64,000 bases of DNA from DASRAP01 sp035277145 (GTDB taxonomy: Bacteria > Gemmatimonadota > Gemmatimonadetes > Gemmatimonadales > Gemmatimonadaceae). The stretch lies in contig DATELA010000092.1 of assembly GCA_035277145.1 (NCBI GenBank), positions 5,567 through 69,566 on the forward strand, written 5' to 3'. The notes beneath the pieces were generated by a model that saw only the letters and a list, made by a program, of their open reading frames with translations, made no database searches and was not told the DNA's origin. The translations under genes and the position numbers were made by a program. Position 1 is the first letter of the stretch, and every line of letters starts with the position of its first letter. Of the stretch, positions 1 to 9,600 are shown piece by piece.

Positions 1-1
1 T

Positions 2-352
2 CCATGGTGGATCGCGGTCGTGGTCCTGGGCCGCGAACTCGCGATGACGATCATGCGGCAAATTGCCGCGCGCCGCGGGACAGTGATCGCCGCAATTTCT
101 GCTGCGAAGGTCAAGACAGTCATGCAGCTGATCTGGATCGGCGCGGCGTACATGTGGTTCTTCGTCGCGACGGTCGATCTGGTCGACGTTCGCGCGAAAA
201 GCGGATGGGGATTCCTCAGCAATCTCTGTGGAATCGCCGGTGTCGTTGGTATGTCGGTGAGCGTGGCGCTCACGTTGTATTCGATGGCCGTGTACATGTG
301 GCGATTCGGTCCGATCCTGCTGGGTTCACGCACGCCTCGTCCCCGCGAGTAG
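2..352 (+). CDS. pgsA: CDP-diacylglycerol-glycerol-3-phosphate 3-phosphatidyltransferase, C-terminal part
   Basis: The frame is open from the window edge and ends at TAG 350-352, so only the last ~116 residues are present. They contain a WWIAVVVLGRELAMTIMR stretch, then an AAKVKTVMQ segment and two hydrophobic helices. This resembles the end of PgsA, a membrane enzyme that makes phosphatidylglycerol phosphate from CDP-diacylglycerol. The CDP-alcohol phosphotransferase signature should lie upstream, outside the window. cinA follows after one intervening gene, and pgsA-cinA neighbourhood is common in bacteria. The identity rests on the C-terminal pattern and on this neighbourhood only. Confidence 0.6.
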   Translation, partial: PWWIAVVVLGRELAMTIMRQIAARRGTVIAAISAAKVKTVMQLIWIGAAYMWFFVATVDLVDVRAKSGWGFLSNLCGIAGVVGMSVSVALTLYSMAVYMWRFGPILLGSRTPRPRE

Positions 353-533
353 CGTACATCACGCGCCGCGCGCGATGCTGCGCGCATTGTTGAAAGACAG
401 GTTTGTGAATCAGCACGCCGCCGTGTTGTACGACACCACTTTGCTATGGCGCGGCCACACGTCTCTCGTAACTTTGTGTGCGTCCGCTGCTGGACATCGT
501 GGTCTCACACAGTCACCTGAGAGAGGCTGTCAC

Positions 534-1124
534 ATGCGGCCCAACGCAATCGTTCGATCGTTGTTGGCGATGTCGTTACTTGTTGTCATCGCAGTGCCTG
601 CGCGCGCGCAGGGAATCAAGCTCGAAGCGTCGCTCGTTCACTCGACCCCTGGTGGTGATGACTTCGATGGCTCGAAGGCCGGCATCGGCTTCGACCTCGC
701 AGCCGTGTTGTCGACGCCGGCGAAGTTCTCTGTTGCGGCAGGCATTCAGCGCACCACGCACGAACTCGAAGGCAGCAGCGACAAGATCGCTGCGCTGCAG
801 TTCTATGCTGAACCGCGTATGGCACTTGGCATGCTGATGGGCCCGGTATCGCCGTATCTCTATGTGTGTGCGAGCTACGTGAACAACTCCGGTGACATCG
901 GTGCGGTCGAGATGAAGCAGAAGGGATTCGGATTTGGTGGCGGACTCGGTATCAAGGCCTCGTTACCGATGAGTGGTCTCTCGTGGCACGCGAGCGCCGG
1001 CTTCCACAGCATCAAGCTGGGCGACGTCGAAAACGATGGAACGACGGTACCGAATTCCGATGCGAGCGGCACGATGATGACGCTGCGCGCGGGCGTGTCG
1101 TTCTCGTTCGGACCAAGCATGTAA
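534..1124 (+). CDS. Small outer-membrane beta-barrel protein with signal peptide
   Basis: The 196-residue product begins with a signal peptide (MRPNAIVRSLLAMSLLVVIA, with likely cleavage after ARA, residue ~24). The rest is alternating polar and hydrophobic strands rich in Gly and aromatic residues and ends in FSFGPSM, as in small porin-like barrels. The frame is open from 375, but the ATG at 534 is chosen because it has a GAGAGAGG ribosome site 8 nt upstream and starts the signal peptide. A strong terminator follows, so it is probably a single-gene unit. Its function is unknown; an OmpA/OmpW-like small porin is one possibility. Confidence 0.7.
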   Translation: MRPNAIVRSLLAMSLLVVIAVPARAQGIKLEASLVHSTPGGDDFDGSKAGIGFDLAAVLSTPAKFSVAAGIQRTTHELEGSSDKIAALQFYAEPRMALGMLMGPVSPYLYVCASYVNNSGDIGAVEMKQKGFGFGGGLGIKASLPMSGLSWHASAGFHSIKLGDVENDGTTVPNSDASGTMMTLRAGVSFSFGPSM

Positions 1125-1156
1125 CTCGCCGCAACGCGGCAACGAGTTTATCAGGG

Positions 1157-1188
1157 GGCGGCCCGTGTGCGGGCCGCCTTCTCTTTTT
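1157..1188 (+). terminator. Rho-independent terminator after the outer-membrane gene
   Basis: A perfect 9-bp stem (GGCGGCCCG / CGGGCCGCC) with a TGTG loop is followed by TTCTCTTTTT. It lies 33 nt after the stop codon at 1124. It also shows that the cinA frame open from 1167 cannot start that early. Confidence 0.85.
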
Positions 1189-1214
1189 GCGCTCTTGCGC
1201 GCGAGATTTCGGAC

Positions 1215-2456
1215 GTGAACATCGAAATCGTCACCATTGGTGACGAACTCCTGCTCGGCTTCACGGTCGACACCAACGCCGCCGTAATTGCGCGAGCTCT
1301 CTCGGAGATCGGCGTGGCGATCGTGCGGCGCACGACGGTCGGAGACGTCGAGGCCGACATTGTGCGCGCTGTTGAGGACGCGCTCTCGCGCGCGGACGGT
1401 GTGCTGACGACGGGTGGACTCGGCCCGACGAGCGACGATCGCTCGCGACCCGCCGTCGCGCGGGTGTTTGGCCGCGCCATGGTGTTGCACGAACCCACGC
1501 TCGCCGCGGTGCGTGAACGGTGGAAGCGACGCGGGTGGAAAGGCGAGATGCCCGAAACGAATCGCGATCAGGCGATGGTTCCCGAAGGCGCGACGTTGCT
1601 CGCGAACAATCACGGTTCGGCGCCGGGCATCTGGCTCGACAACGCAGAAGGCAAATGGGTGGCGATGTTGCCCGGTGTGCCGCGCGAGATGCGCGGCATG
1701 CTGAATGACGAACTCATTCCGCGATTGCGCGCGCGCGTCGGCAACGCCACAGTCGTCGCCTCGCGCACGGTGCGAACCACCGGAGTCCCGGAGTCGCGCA
1801 TTGCCGATCTCGTGCAGAGCGTTCAGCTCCCCGATGGCGTCGACCTCGCGTACCTGCCGAATTGGGAAGGCGTCGACTTGCGCGTAACCGTGCGCGACGT
1901 ACCGCCGGATGTCGCACAGGCACGAATTGCCGCGGCGGCGCGCGCGCTCAGCGCACCGCTCAGCGACTGCGTGTACGGCGAAAACGGTGCGGACCTCGCG
2001 TCTGTCGTACTGGACGCGTTGCGTGCGCGCGCGTGGACCGTCGCAGTCGCCGAGAGCTGCACGGGCGGCATGCTCGGTGCGCGCCTGACCGCGATCGCCG
2101 GCTCGAGCGATGTCGTGCGCGGGGGCGTGATTGCGTACGACAACGGTGTGAAGGAATCGCATCTCGCGGTGCGGGCGGAAACGCTCGCGGCGCACGGTGC
2201 CGTCAGTGAGGGTGTGGCGCGCGAGATGGCGGCCGGTGTGCGCGCAGCGCTGAAATCCTCGGTGGGTGTCGCCATCACGGGCGTCGCCGGCCCGTCAGGC
2301 GGAACCGCGGAGAAGCCCGTCGGGACCGTGTGCATCGCGGTGGCGACCCCCGACGGTGCCGTCGCGGCGACTAACCGTCACGTGGGCGACCGGGATGAGG
2401 TCCGCAAGCGCTCGACGCAGGCCGCGCTGATGCTGCTTCGGGCGGAATTGGTGTAG
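1215..2456 (+). CDS. cinA: CinA family protein (MocF-like domain plus nicotinamide-nucleotide amidase domain)
   Basis: The 413-residue product starts at GTG 1215 (VNIEIVTIGDELLLG), the usual CinA N-terminus; an earlier start would lie inside the terminator. Residues 1-170 form the MoaB/MogA-like domain with TTGGLGPTSDD and MLPGVPREM motifs. Residues ~255-405 form the PncC domain with AESCTGGMLGARL and GVAGPSGGT motifs, which in characterised enzymes deamidates nicotinamide mononucleotide in pyridine nucleotide recycling. Both domains look intact. It precedes grpE-dnaJ by 76 nt and may be cotranscribed with them. Confidence 0.93.
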   Translation: MNIEIVTIGDELLLGFTVDTNAAVIARALSEIGVAIVRRTTVGDVEADIVRAVEDALSRADGVLTTGGLGPTSDDRSRPAVARVFGRAMVLHEPTLAAVRERWKRRGWKGEMPETNRDQAMVPEGATLLANNHGSAPGIWLDNAEGKWVAMLPGVPREMRGMLNDELIPRLRARVGNATVVASRTVRTTGVPESRIADLVQSVQLPDGVDLAYLPNWEGVDLRVTVRDVPPDVAQARIAAAARALSAPLSDCVYGENGADLASVVLDALRARAWTVAVAESCTGGMLGARLTAIAGSSDVVRGGVIAYDNGVKESHLAVRAETLAAHGAVSEGVAREMAAGVRAALKSSVGVAITGVAGPSGGTAEKPVGTVCIAVATPDGAVAATNRHVGDRDEVRKRSTQAALMLLRAELV

Positions 2457-2532
2457 TCAAACGGCGGCGGCGTCCGTAGTGAGAGCAGTTCACGCCTGAC
2501 ATCTCTGGCGTCACCCCGCGAAATTTCCAACC

Positions 2533-3096
2533 ATGACCGATCCCCGCGACCCTCAGGCCGCGCCCGACGAAACCGCAGACGACGTCGACACGCCAACCAG
2601 CGTCGACGCCGCTGAGGATCTCGCGCTCGTCATTGAGTCAAAGCGCGCGGAGGCGGAAGCCGCGTTATCCGAGCAGCGGGACAAGTATCTGCGGCTCGCT
2701 GCCGAGTACGACAACTTTCGCAAGCGCGCGATACGTGATCGAGAGACCGCTGAGCACTCAGGGCAGGCAAGCGTCGTTCGCGGGCTGCTGGATGCGCTCG
2801 ATGACCTCGCGCGATTCGCGCACGTCGACCCTGCGGGAACCGACGTTCGTACCGTCGTCGACGGCGCTGCACTCGTCGAGCAGAAGCTGCTGAAGTCGCT
2901 CGCGGGCCACGGTCTCGAAGTGGTCAATCCAGCGGGCCATCCGTTTGATCCGACGTTCCACGAGGCGGTCTCTACCGTGCCGGCGACGTCTGCTGCCGAA
3001 GACCACCTTGTGGCGCAGGTCTATCAGGTTGGATATGTGTTGCGCGGGCAGCTTTTGCGACCGGCGCGCGTGGTCGTGAAGCAATGGGCCGGCTGA
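2533..3096 (+). CDS. grpE: Nucleotide exchange factor GrpE
   Basis: The 187-residue protein has an acidic, disordered N-terminus (1-35), a long charged helix (~35-95, EQRDKYLRLAAEYDNFRKRA) typical of the GrpE dimer coiled coil, and the C-terminal beta-domain with the signature around GHPFDPTFHEAVSTVP. GrpE releases ADP from DnaK. dnaJ starts 18 nt downstream, so the two are cotranscribed; dnaK is not in the window. No CIRCE inverted repeat (TTAGCACTC-N9-GAGTGCTAA) is visible upstream, so HrcA control is not supported here. Confidence 0.95.
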   Translation: MTDPRDPQAAPDETADDVDTPTSVDAAEDLALVIESKRAEAEAALSEQRDKYLRLAAEYDNFRKRAIRDRETAEHSGQASVVRGLLDALDDLARFAHVDPAGTDVRTVVDGAALVEQKLLKSLAGHGLEVVNPAGHPFDPTFHEAVSTVPATSAAEDHLVAQVYQVGYVLRGQLLRPARVVVKQWAG

Positions 3097-3114
3097 TTTC
3101 GTAAGCACTGACGA

Positions 3115-4221
3115 ATGGCTCAACGCGACTATTACGGCGTCCTCGGCGTTTCGTCGACGGCTACAGCCGACGAACTCAAGAAGCAGTACCGGCGCTTGGC
3201 GAAGCAGTACCATCCGGACGCAAACCCGAATAATCCCAAAGCCGCCGAGCGCTTCAAGGAGATCTCAGAGGCGTACACCGTGCTCGGTGACGCCGAGAAG
3301 CGGCGCAAGTACGACGAGATGCGCCGGCTCGGCGCGTTTGATTTTTCGACGCCGCCGGGCGGCGCGCGCTCGCGCCCGAACACCGGGAACGCGGGCGGAT
3401 CGTTCAAGTTCGACGACTTCGATGTTGGAGGATTTGGCGGCGGCATCGGCGATTTGTTTGGCTCACTGTTCGGTGGCCGCAATCGTCAGCGTGGGCCCGA
3501 ACCAGGCGCGACCGTCGAAACCACGCTGGAAGTGCCGTTTCGTGTGGCCGCAGGCGGCGGCAAGGTCCCGCTCACGGTCGAACTCGCGGAGGCGTGCGGC
3601 ACGTGCGGTGGTTCCGGCGCCGCGCCCGGCGCGAAGCTGCGCTCGTGCGAAGAGTGTGGTGGTCGCGGAACGATTTCTTTCGGACAGGGCGGCTTTGCGG
3701 TGAATCGTCCGTGCCCCGTGTGCCTTGGTCGCGGCACGATTCCGTCTGAGCGATGTCCAACGTGCAGTGGTGCCGGCGATGTGCGCACGAAGAAGAAAGT
3801 CATGATCAACGTGCCGGCCGGTACCGACACCGGAACGAAGCTTCGCCTGAAAGGACAGGGTGGTCGTGGCCGCGCGGGCGGGCCGCCTGGCGACCTCGTA
3901 ATCAGTTTCCGGGTGCAGCCCGATCGGTTCTACAAACGCGAAGCGCTCGACCTGATCGCGACAGTACCAATCAACATTTCACAGGCCACGCTCGGCTCCA
4001 AGGTCAGTGTGAAATCGCTGCGCGGCACGAAGGTTTCGTTGCGCATTCCGCCGGGCACATCCAGCGGAAAAAGATTCCGTGTGCGAGGGCAGGGAATCGA
4101 GAAGGGCGATACGACCGGCGACTTGATCGTTGAAGTGCAGATCGTGGTGCCGGAGCACCTTACCGACGAACAGCGCGAATTGATGGAGCGTTTTGCCGAG
4201 GCCGGGGGCCTGCGGCACTAA
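3115..4221 (+). CDS. dnaJ: Chaperone DnaJ
   Basis: The 368-residue protein has all DnaJ parts in order: a J domain with HPD at residues 33-35, a Gly/Phe-rich linker (~75-125), a zinc domain (~160-220) with four CxxCxGxG repeats (CGTCGGSG, CEECGGRG, CPVCLGRG, CPTCSGAG), and the substrate-binding C-terminal domains. It stimulates DnaK ATPase and presents unfolded clients. Its stop codon directly abuts the stop of the convergent gene on the other strand, leaving no intergenic space. Confidence 0.97.
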   Translation: MAQRDYYGVLGVSSTATADELKKQYRRLAKQYHPDANPNNPKAAERFKEISEAYTVLGDAEKRRKYDEMRRLGAFDFSTPPGGARSRPNTGNAGGSFKFDDFDVGGFGGGIGDLFGSLFGGRNRQRGPEPGATVETTLEVPFRVAAGGGKVPLTVELAEACGTCGGSGAAPGAKLRSCEECGGRGTISFGQGGFAVNRPCPVCLGRGTIPSERCPTCSGAGDVRTKKKVMINVPAGTDTGTKLRLKGQGGRGRAGGPPGDLVISFRVQPDRFYKREALDLIATVPINISQATLGSKVSVKSLRGTKVSLRIPPGTSSGKRFRVRGQGIEKGDTTGDLIVEVQIVVPEHLTDEQRELMERFAEAGGLRH

Positions 4222-5388
4222 TCAGCGCTGGCGCTCGCCGGTGATGCGATAGACGCGGCCGTCGAGCGATACCGCGTACAATTCGCCGAAGCCGTCTTCA
4301 CCAAATGACGCGATGTTGTCGATCGGAATCGACGGCGCCCAGTCGATCTCCTCCGAAATCGTGCCCGCGTTGTATCGCAGGCTGCGAATCCATCCGAGGC
4401 AGTAGTCGGCGTAGAAATAGCGCCCGATGTGTTCCGGCGTCGCTGTTCCGCGATACACCATGCCGCCGGTGATGGACGCGCACGGCGGTTGGTGCGGGTA
4501 GTCGAGTTCGGGCGAGTGGTATTCGCCCGAGGCGCACAGCTCGAGCGTGAACTGGCAGTTCGGACCCTCGAAATAATTCCAGCCGTAGTTGACGGCCGGG
4601 GCGTCGAGCGGAACGATGTTGAGTTCTTCGAAGAGATTGTCGCCGACGTCCGCGAGATAGAGCGTGCGCGTCGACGCGTCCACCGCGAATCGCCACGGGT
4701 TTCGCAGACCCATTGCCCAGATTTCCGGGCGCTTGTCCTCGACGCCGACGAACGGATTGTCAGCCGGGATCGAATAGGGGCTGCCGGAGTTGACGTCGAG
4801 CCGCAGCAGTTTGCCGAGCAAACTGTTTGCGTTTTGCGCTTCGCCGCCCGGCTCGCTGAAGAATCCACCTTCACCGATGCTGACGATCAACTCGCCGTCG
4901 GGCGTGAACTGCATCATTCCGCCGTAATGCTGTACGCCCGGTGTGGGAATGTTGAGCAGTACTTTGCGCGACGCGAGATCGGCAAGATTGGGTGACGCGG
5001 CTTGCGCGGTGAACTCTTCGAGATGAATGCCGCCGTCGTTGCCTGTGAACGTGACGAAAAACCGGCGGTTGGTCGCAAAGTCCGGATGAAACGCGAGCCC
5101 GAGCATGCCGCGCTCGTTGCCGAACGTCGATACGTCGCTGGTAAGACTCAGGAACGGCGTCGGGAGCAGCTGGCCGTCCTGCACGATGCGGATTCTGCCT
5201 TCGCGCTCGACGATGAACAGCCGCGGGTCGCCAACGGGTGCGGCGACGAAGAGCGGATTGTCGAGGTTGTCGGCGACTACCGCCATGCCGAGGACGCGGA
5301 ACCCGGGCGTGATCTGCGCAGGCCAGTCGCCGCATGCGCTCACCAGCGCGAGCAGGGCCGCAGCTCTCACCACGGTTGCGCGACTCAT
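4222..5388 (-). CDS. PQQ-dependent sugar dehydrogenase-like beta-propeller lipoprotein
   Basis: The 388-residue product starts at ATG 5388 with a lipoprotein signal (MSRATVVRAAALLALVSAC, lipobox LVSAC). The frame is open further upstream but without a signal peptide there. The body has repeated propeller motifs: GDPRLFIVEREGRIRIV, GMLGLAFHPDFATNRRFFV, GGEAQNANSLLGKLLRLDV, MGLRNPWRFAVD and LADVGDNLFEELN. These match the soluble glucose dehydrogenase / aldose sugar dehydrogenase family, which oxidises sugars with PQQ at the cell surface. The substrate cannot be told from sequence, and no PQQ synthesis genes are visible nearby. Confidence 0.8.
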   Translation of the reverse strand: MSRATVVRAAALLALVSACGDWPAQITPGFRVLGMAVVADNLDNPLFVAAPVGDPRLFIVEREGRIRIVQDGQLLPTPFLSLTSDVSTFGNERGMLGLAFHPDFATNRRFFVTFTGNDGGIHLEEFTAQAASPNLADLASRKVLLNIPTPGVQHYGGMMQFTPDGELIVSIGEGGFFSEPGGEAQNANSLLGKLLRLDVNSGSPYSIPADNPFVGVEDKRPEIWAMGLRNPWRFAVDASTRTLYLADVGDNLFEELNIVPLDAPAVNYGWNYFEGPNCQFTLELCASGEYHSPELDYPHQPPCASITGGMVYRGTATPEHIGRYFYADYCLGWIRSLRYNAGTISEEIDWAPSIPIDNIASFGEDGFGELYAVSLDGRVYRITGERQR

Positions 5389-5578
5389 GCGATACGCCAG
5401 GTCGGCGGAGCGGGCACTAAGAACATCAAAAAACCGGACGAACCGGTCTGGATGGCCAGAAACCAAGAACACTCTCAATCGAAAGGGCGTCGTAGCTCTT
5501 TCCACCGGCGCGCCAATAGTGGCGGCGCCGCATCTCTTATACGAATAGTCGCAGTTCGCCGTTGAGCATATTCCGTAG

Positions 5579-6520
5579 GTGACCGCACCCGGCAGTCAGC
5601 GCTCGCTGGCAGAACGATTGTCTCTCCGTGTAACGCCGGGCTGGCGGACGCGCTTTGCGCCTGCTCCCACTGGTGCGCTCCACCTTGGGCATGCGGTGAA
5701 CGCGGTGATGGTCTGGGGGCTCGCGCGGGCGCTCGATGGCGCCGTGGTGCTTCGTGTCGAAGATCACGATCGCGGACGGTCGCGCGCGTCGCACGAGACG
5801 GGCATTCTCGACGACCTAGACTGGCTTGGCCTCGTGCCCGACGTCGGCGCGACCACCGAGTTTCGCGCGGGCGCGCACGCCCTACGGCAGAGCGATAACG
5901 ACGACCGCTACGCGGGTGCACTCGCGCAGCTCGCATCACAGGGCCTCACGTATGCGTGCGCGTGTTCGCGGGCTGACATCGCGGGTGTTGCGGGCGACGT
6001 GTTCGGTGCGGAGTCGCCATACCCGGGCACGTGCCGCGCGCGGGCCCTGGATCCAGCGACGACGCACGCGACGCGTGTGCGGCTGCCAGACACTGTCGAG
6101 CGGTTTGACGACGTCGCGCTGGGCGCGCAGCAGCAGGTCCCGGCGACACAATGCGGCGACCCGCTCCTTCGCGATCGTGCTGGAAACTGGACGTATCAGT
6201 TTGCGGTTGTGGTGGACGACGCGGAGCAGGGAATCGATGTGGTGATTCGCGGTGAAGACTTGCTCCAGAGCACCGGCCGCCAAATCGCAATCGCACGAAT
6301 GCTCGGCCGCGTCGGGCCACCGGTGTTCTTGCACCACGCGCTCGTTCGTCACGACGACGGCAGCAAGCTCAGCAAATCACGTGGCGACGCGAGCATCGCC
6401 GAGTTGCGCGCGGCAGGTCGGCGGCCGGAGCAAGTGTTTGGCGAGGCGGCGCGTCTGGCGGGGCTTCAGCGCGACGCCGCGTCAATCACGGCGAGTGATC
6501 TCGCGGGACTGTTCAACTGA
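5579..6520 (+). CDS. gluQ: Glutamyl-Q tRNA(Asp) synthetase
   Basis: The 313-residue protein is a class I synthetase catalytic core without an anticodon-binding domain, the hallmark of GluQRS, which glutamylates queuosine in tRNA(Asp). It carries FAPAPTGALHLGH (HIGH motif, residues 35-38), a CACSRADI segment plus YPGTCRAR giving the Cys residues of the zinc site, and KLSKS near residue 262. The start is GTG 5579. The gene is divergent from the propeller lipoprotein and ends at a nested palindrome (6526-6655). Confidence 0.88.
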   Translation: MTAPGSQRSLAERLSLRVTPGWRTRFAPAPTGALHLGHAVNAVMVWGLARALDGAVVLRVEDHDRGRSRASHETGILDDLDWLGLVPDVGATTEFRAGAHALRQSDNDDRYAGALAQLASQGLTYACACSRADIAGVAGDVFGAESPYPGTCRARALDPATTHATRVRLPDTVERFDDVALGAQQQVPATQCGDPLLRDRAGNWTYQFAVVVDDAEQGIDVVIRGEDLLQSTGRQIAIARMLGRVGPPVFLHHALVRHDDGSKLSKSRGDASIAELRAAGRRPEQVFGEAARLAGLQRDAASITASDLAGLFN

Positions 6521-6525
6521 AAGAA

Positions 6526-6655
6526 GCGAGGAGCGAGTCAGAGGAGTAGGCATGAGTGCGAGGGCTCGAAAAAAAAACAGGAGGAGAGTTCACACCCTCC
6601 TCCTGTTTCCCTTTGCTCTCCAACTTGCGTCTCCGTCCTCTTACTCGCTCCTCGC
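6526..6655. repeat. Nested intergenic palindrome, copy 1 (bidirectional terminator-like)
   Basis: The outer arms 6526-6545 and 6636-6655 are reverse complements with one mismatch in 20. An inner hairpin pairs 6576-6586 (AACAGGAGGAG) with 6597-6607 and has an A-run on one side. It fills the space between the convergent 3' ends of gluQ and the DUF4175 gene. Its right arm (ACTCGCTCCTCGCTCCTA) and a CAACTTGCGTCTC segment recur in the other two copies. Confidence 0.8.
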
Positions 6656-6657
6656 TC

Positions 6658-9600
6658 CTATTTCTTAACTGGCTTGGCGATCTGCCGGAAGTATTCCGCG
6701 ACCTGCTCTTGATATCCCGCCGGTGCTTGCCCGCGCACGCCTGTCGCCGGCTGTTTGGATGAGCCAACGCCGAGCTGACGGAAGAGCGAGAACTCAAAGT
6801 TCTTGAGTCCCGCGATCACGTCGGATTGCAGCGCATCGAGACCGCGTGGATCACCGGTCGCCGGCATGTTTTCCAGCCGGCGCATGTCGGTCAGCACCGA
6901 GTCGAGCTGACGCGTGTTCACGCCCTGCTGGCGAAGCTCGTTGCGCAGGTTCTCCGCTTCCGCGCGGCGTGTCGCGAACTCGCGTGAGAACTGTCGCGCG
7001 TCATTCGCATTCAGCCGGTTTACCTGGCCGGTGTAGCCGCCACCGCCGCTGCGGTCGTCGCCGGTCTGGCTTTCGCGTCCGCCCTGCCCGTTCTGCTGAC
7101 CCTGCTGTTGGCCTTGTTGTTGCCCTTGCTGCTGGCCCTGCTGTTGACCGTTCTGTTGTTGGCCTTGCTGTTGGCCGCCCTGCTGTTGGCCCTGCGCCTG
7201 GCCGCGCTGATTGCCTTGCTGCTGGCCCTGGGCCTGACCTTGCTGCTGACCCTGTTGCTGGCCGTTCTGCTGTTGGCCCTGCGCCTGACCCTGCTGGTTG
7301 CCTTGCTGCTGGCCCTGCGCCTGGCCGCGCTGATTGCCCTGCTGCTGGCCTTGGGCCTGACCTTGCTGCTGGCCCTGCTGTTGCCCGTTTTGTTGCTGGC
7401 CTTGCTGCTGTCCGTTTTGCTGCTGCCCCTGTTGCTGCGAGCCCTGCTGGCCCTGTTGCTGGCCCTGTTGCTGGCCCTGTTGCTGACCCTGCTGCTGACC
7501 CTGCTGCTGACCCGCGCGCGCTTCCTGATTTGTGCCCGTGCGCTCGCCGAACCGATCGCGCGTCGATTCCATGCCGCGCACGAGATCGCGGATGTTCTCC
7601 ATTGCGCGATCCTGTTGACGCGATTGCGGCTCGCCGCTGAGCGCAGTCACCGCTGAGTCGAGCTTCGCCGCGGTCTCTGCAAGGTTTTCGCGGATCTGCT
7701 GTTGGAGCGCGTTCGACATTTCACCCACACCGGACGCGCGTGCCAGTTGCTGCGTGTAGTCGATCTTCTGACGCAGACTGTTATCGCGAATCGATTCTGC
7801 CGCGTCGCCGAGCCGCGTTGCTGCGCGCGGTTGCTCGCGTCGTGCTTCGCGCGACATGCGGTCGGCTTCCTGCTCGAGGCGGCTGACGTCTGAGGACAGA
7901 CGCTGCGCTTGTTGCATGACTTGCTGCGCGGCGTTTGCCCGTTCTTCGCCCGACTTCGACTCGAGCGCCTTCACGTCGTTCGCCATCTGTTCCTGGCGCT
8001 GTTGCATGTCGCGCGCTGTTTCGGCGAGCTTGCGAACATTGTCATTCAGCGCGTCGGAGCGCGCGTTCTCCAAGCCGCGCTGCGCGTTGCGTAGTTGTTC
8101 CAGCGCCGCTTGACCTTGCGCTGCGTTTCCCGTTGCCGCGGCGCGCCGCATTTCTTCCGCGGTGCGACGCATTTGCTCGGCCGCTTGTTCGAGCTGCTGT
8201 GCCTGCTGTTGGTCGCGCTGTTCGCGCGCCAGTCGCTCCAGGCGACGCGCTTCTTCTTCAGCTTGCCGCGCCAAGTCGCGCTGCGCGCCACCACCGCCGC
8301 CGCCGCTCTGCTGTTGTCCAACGCGATCGCGCATCGCTTCGGCGCCGCGCTGCATTCGTTCGTTTTCCTGCTGCTGCCTGCTCGACAACTGACGCATGCG
8401 CTCGAGCGTTTCGTCGACTTCGCGCTGCGCCTGTTGCTGCTGCTGTGCCTGCTGTTGTACGGCTTCGTATTGGTTGGCGAGTTTGTCTCGCTCCAGTTCG
8501 AACAAGTCGGCGAGTTCCTCGGCGCGCTGCTGTTGCTGTCCGCCACCGCCTCCTCCGCCGCCTTGCTGCTGACCCATTTGCAACTGGCGCTCACGGTACA
8601 TCGCGTCGGCGCGCTGCAGGTATTGAAGCGCTTTTTGTTCTGGCGGTTGCGCCGCGCGTGCTTTGTTCGCGGACAACTGCTTCACCGCCGTGTCCATATG
8701 CGCCACGGCCTGCTCGAGTTCGCGCTGAATGCGCGCGAACGTCGAATCTTCCTGCGCGACGCCACGGTCCGTCAGCTGACGAACGAGTGTGGCGACGTCT
8801 TCGCGCAAACGGCCCTGCGCCGTGTTGATCGTGGTCAGGTTATCGCGGCGTTGCTGATCGGCCGTCTTGGCGCTGTCGCGCAGCCAGTTGAACGTGCCCG
8901 CAACGACTTCCTTCTGTCGCGGGACGAATCCGGCTGGATTCTCATTTTCACCCTGGCCCGCTTCGCCGCCGCCACCACCCCCGCCGCCGCGCTGCTCGGC
9001 CTGACGATAGTTGTAGCCGAACGGGCGCACGTCGAGGAAATACACGTCGCTCAACGACTGATTGCCGGCGCCGTCGCGCGCTGCCGCGTGATACGCGACG
9101 AGATCGCCCGGCTGCAGGTTGAGCTCTTCGAGGAACAGCGTGTGCGATGCGCGCACTTCGCGCGGATTCGCGAGTCCCGTGTCGGAAAGGACAATGCGTT
9201 TTTCTTCGCCGCCGTTCACGCTGTACCGCAACTCGAGTCGCGTAATGCCGAAGTCGTCCGTTGCACGCGGCGCGATCGCGACTTCTTCGACGTTCGTGAC
9301 GCGCGTGTCGCGTCCCGGCTTGTCGATGAACACCGCGGGACCACGATCATTCATGGCCTCAATCGCATACTGCACGCGACCCGGCACGACCCGGCCGTCT
9401 TCGGCGACGAGGTCGATCTTGTAGAAGCCGTCGGCAGAAACTTTGAACGACCCGACCAGCTGACCATCGGCGCGAACGGTCATCGGAACCGTCGTGCCGT
9501 TGTCCATGCGAATGGCGCCACTACGCACGGGCATCGTCACCGTCGGCGTGAGAATCACCGTCGTGCCGACAATCGCGGCGACGTCTCCACCGTTCTCGTT

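Noticed and set aside
963..2195. 410-residue minus-strand frame across cinA
   Set aside because: Antisense of cinA, very rich in Arg and His, with no recognisable motif.
2457..2532. Possible HrcA-CIRCE site before grpE
   Set aside because: No TTAGCACTC / GAGTGCTAA inverted repeat is present between cinA and grpE.
7081..7525. CRISPR-like array of short repeats
   Set aside because: The repeats are in frame, very short, contiguous and encode Gln/Gly; there are no unique spacers or cas genes.
7108..7656. Leu-rich plus-strand frame (LLALLLA repeats)
   Set aside because: It is the complement of the Gln-rich tract, so its hydrophobicity is an artefact of the repeat.
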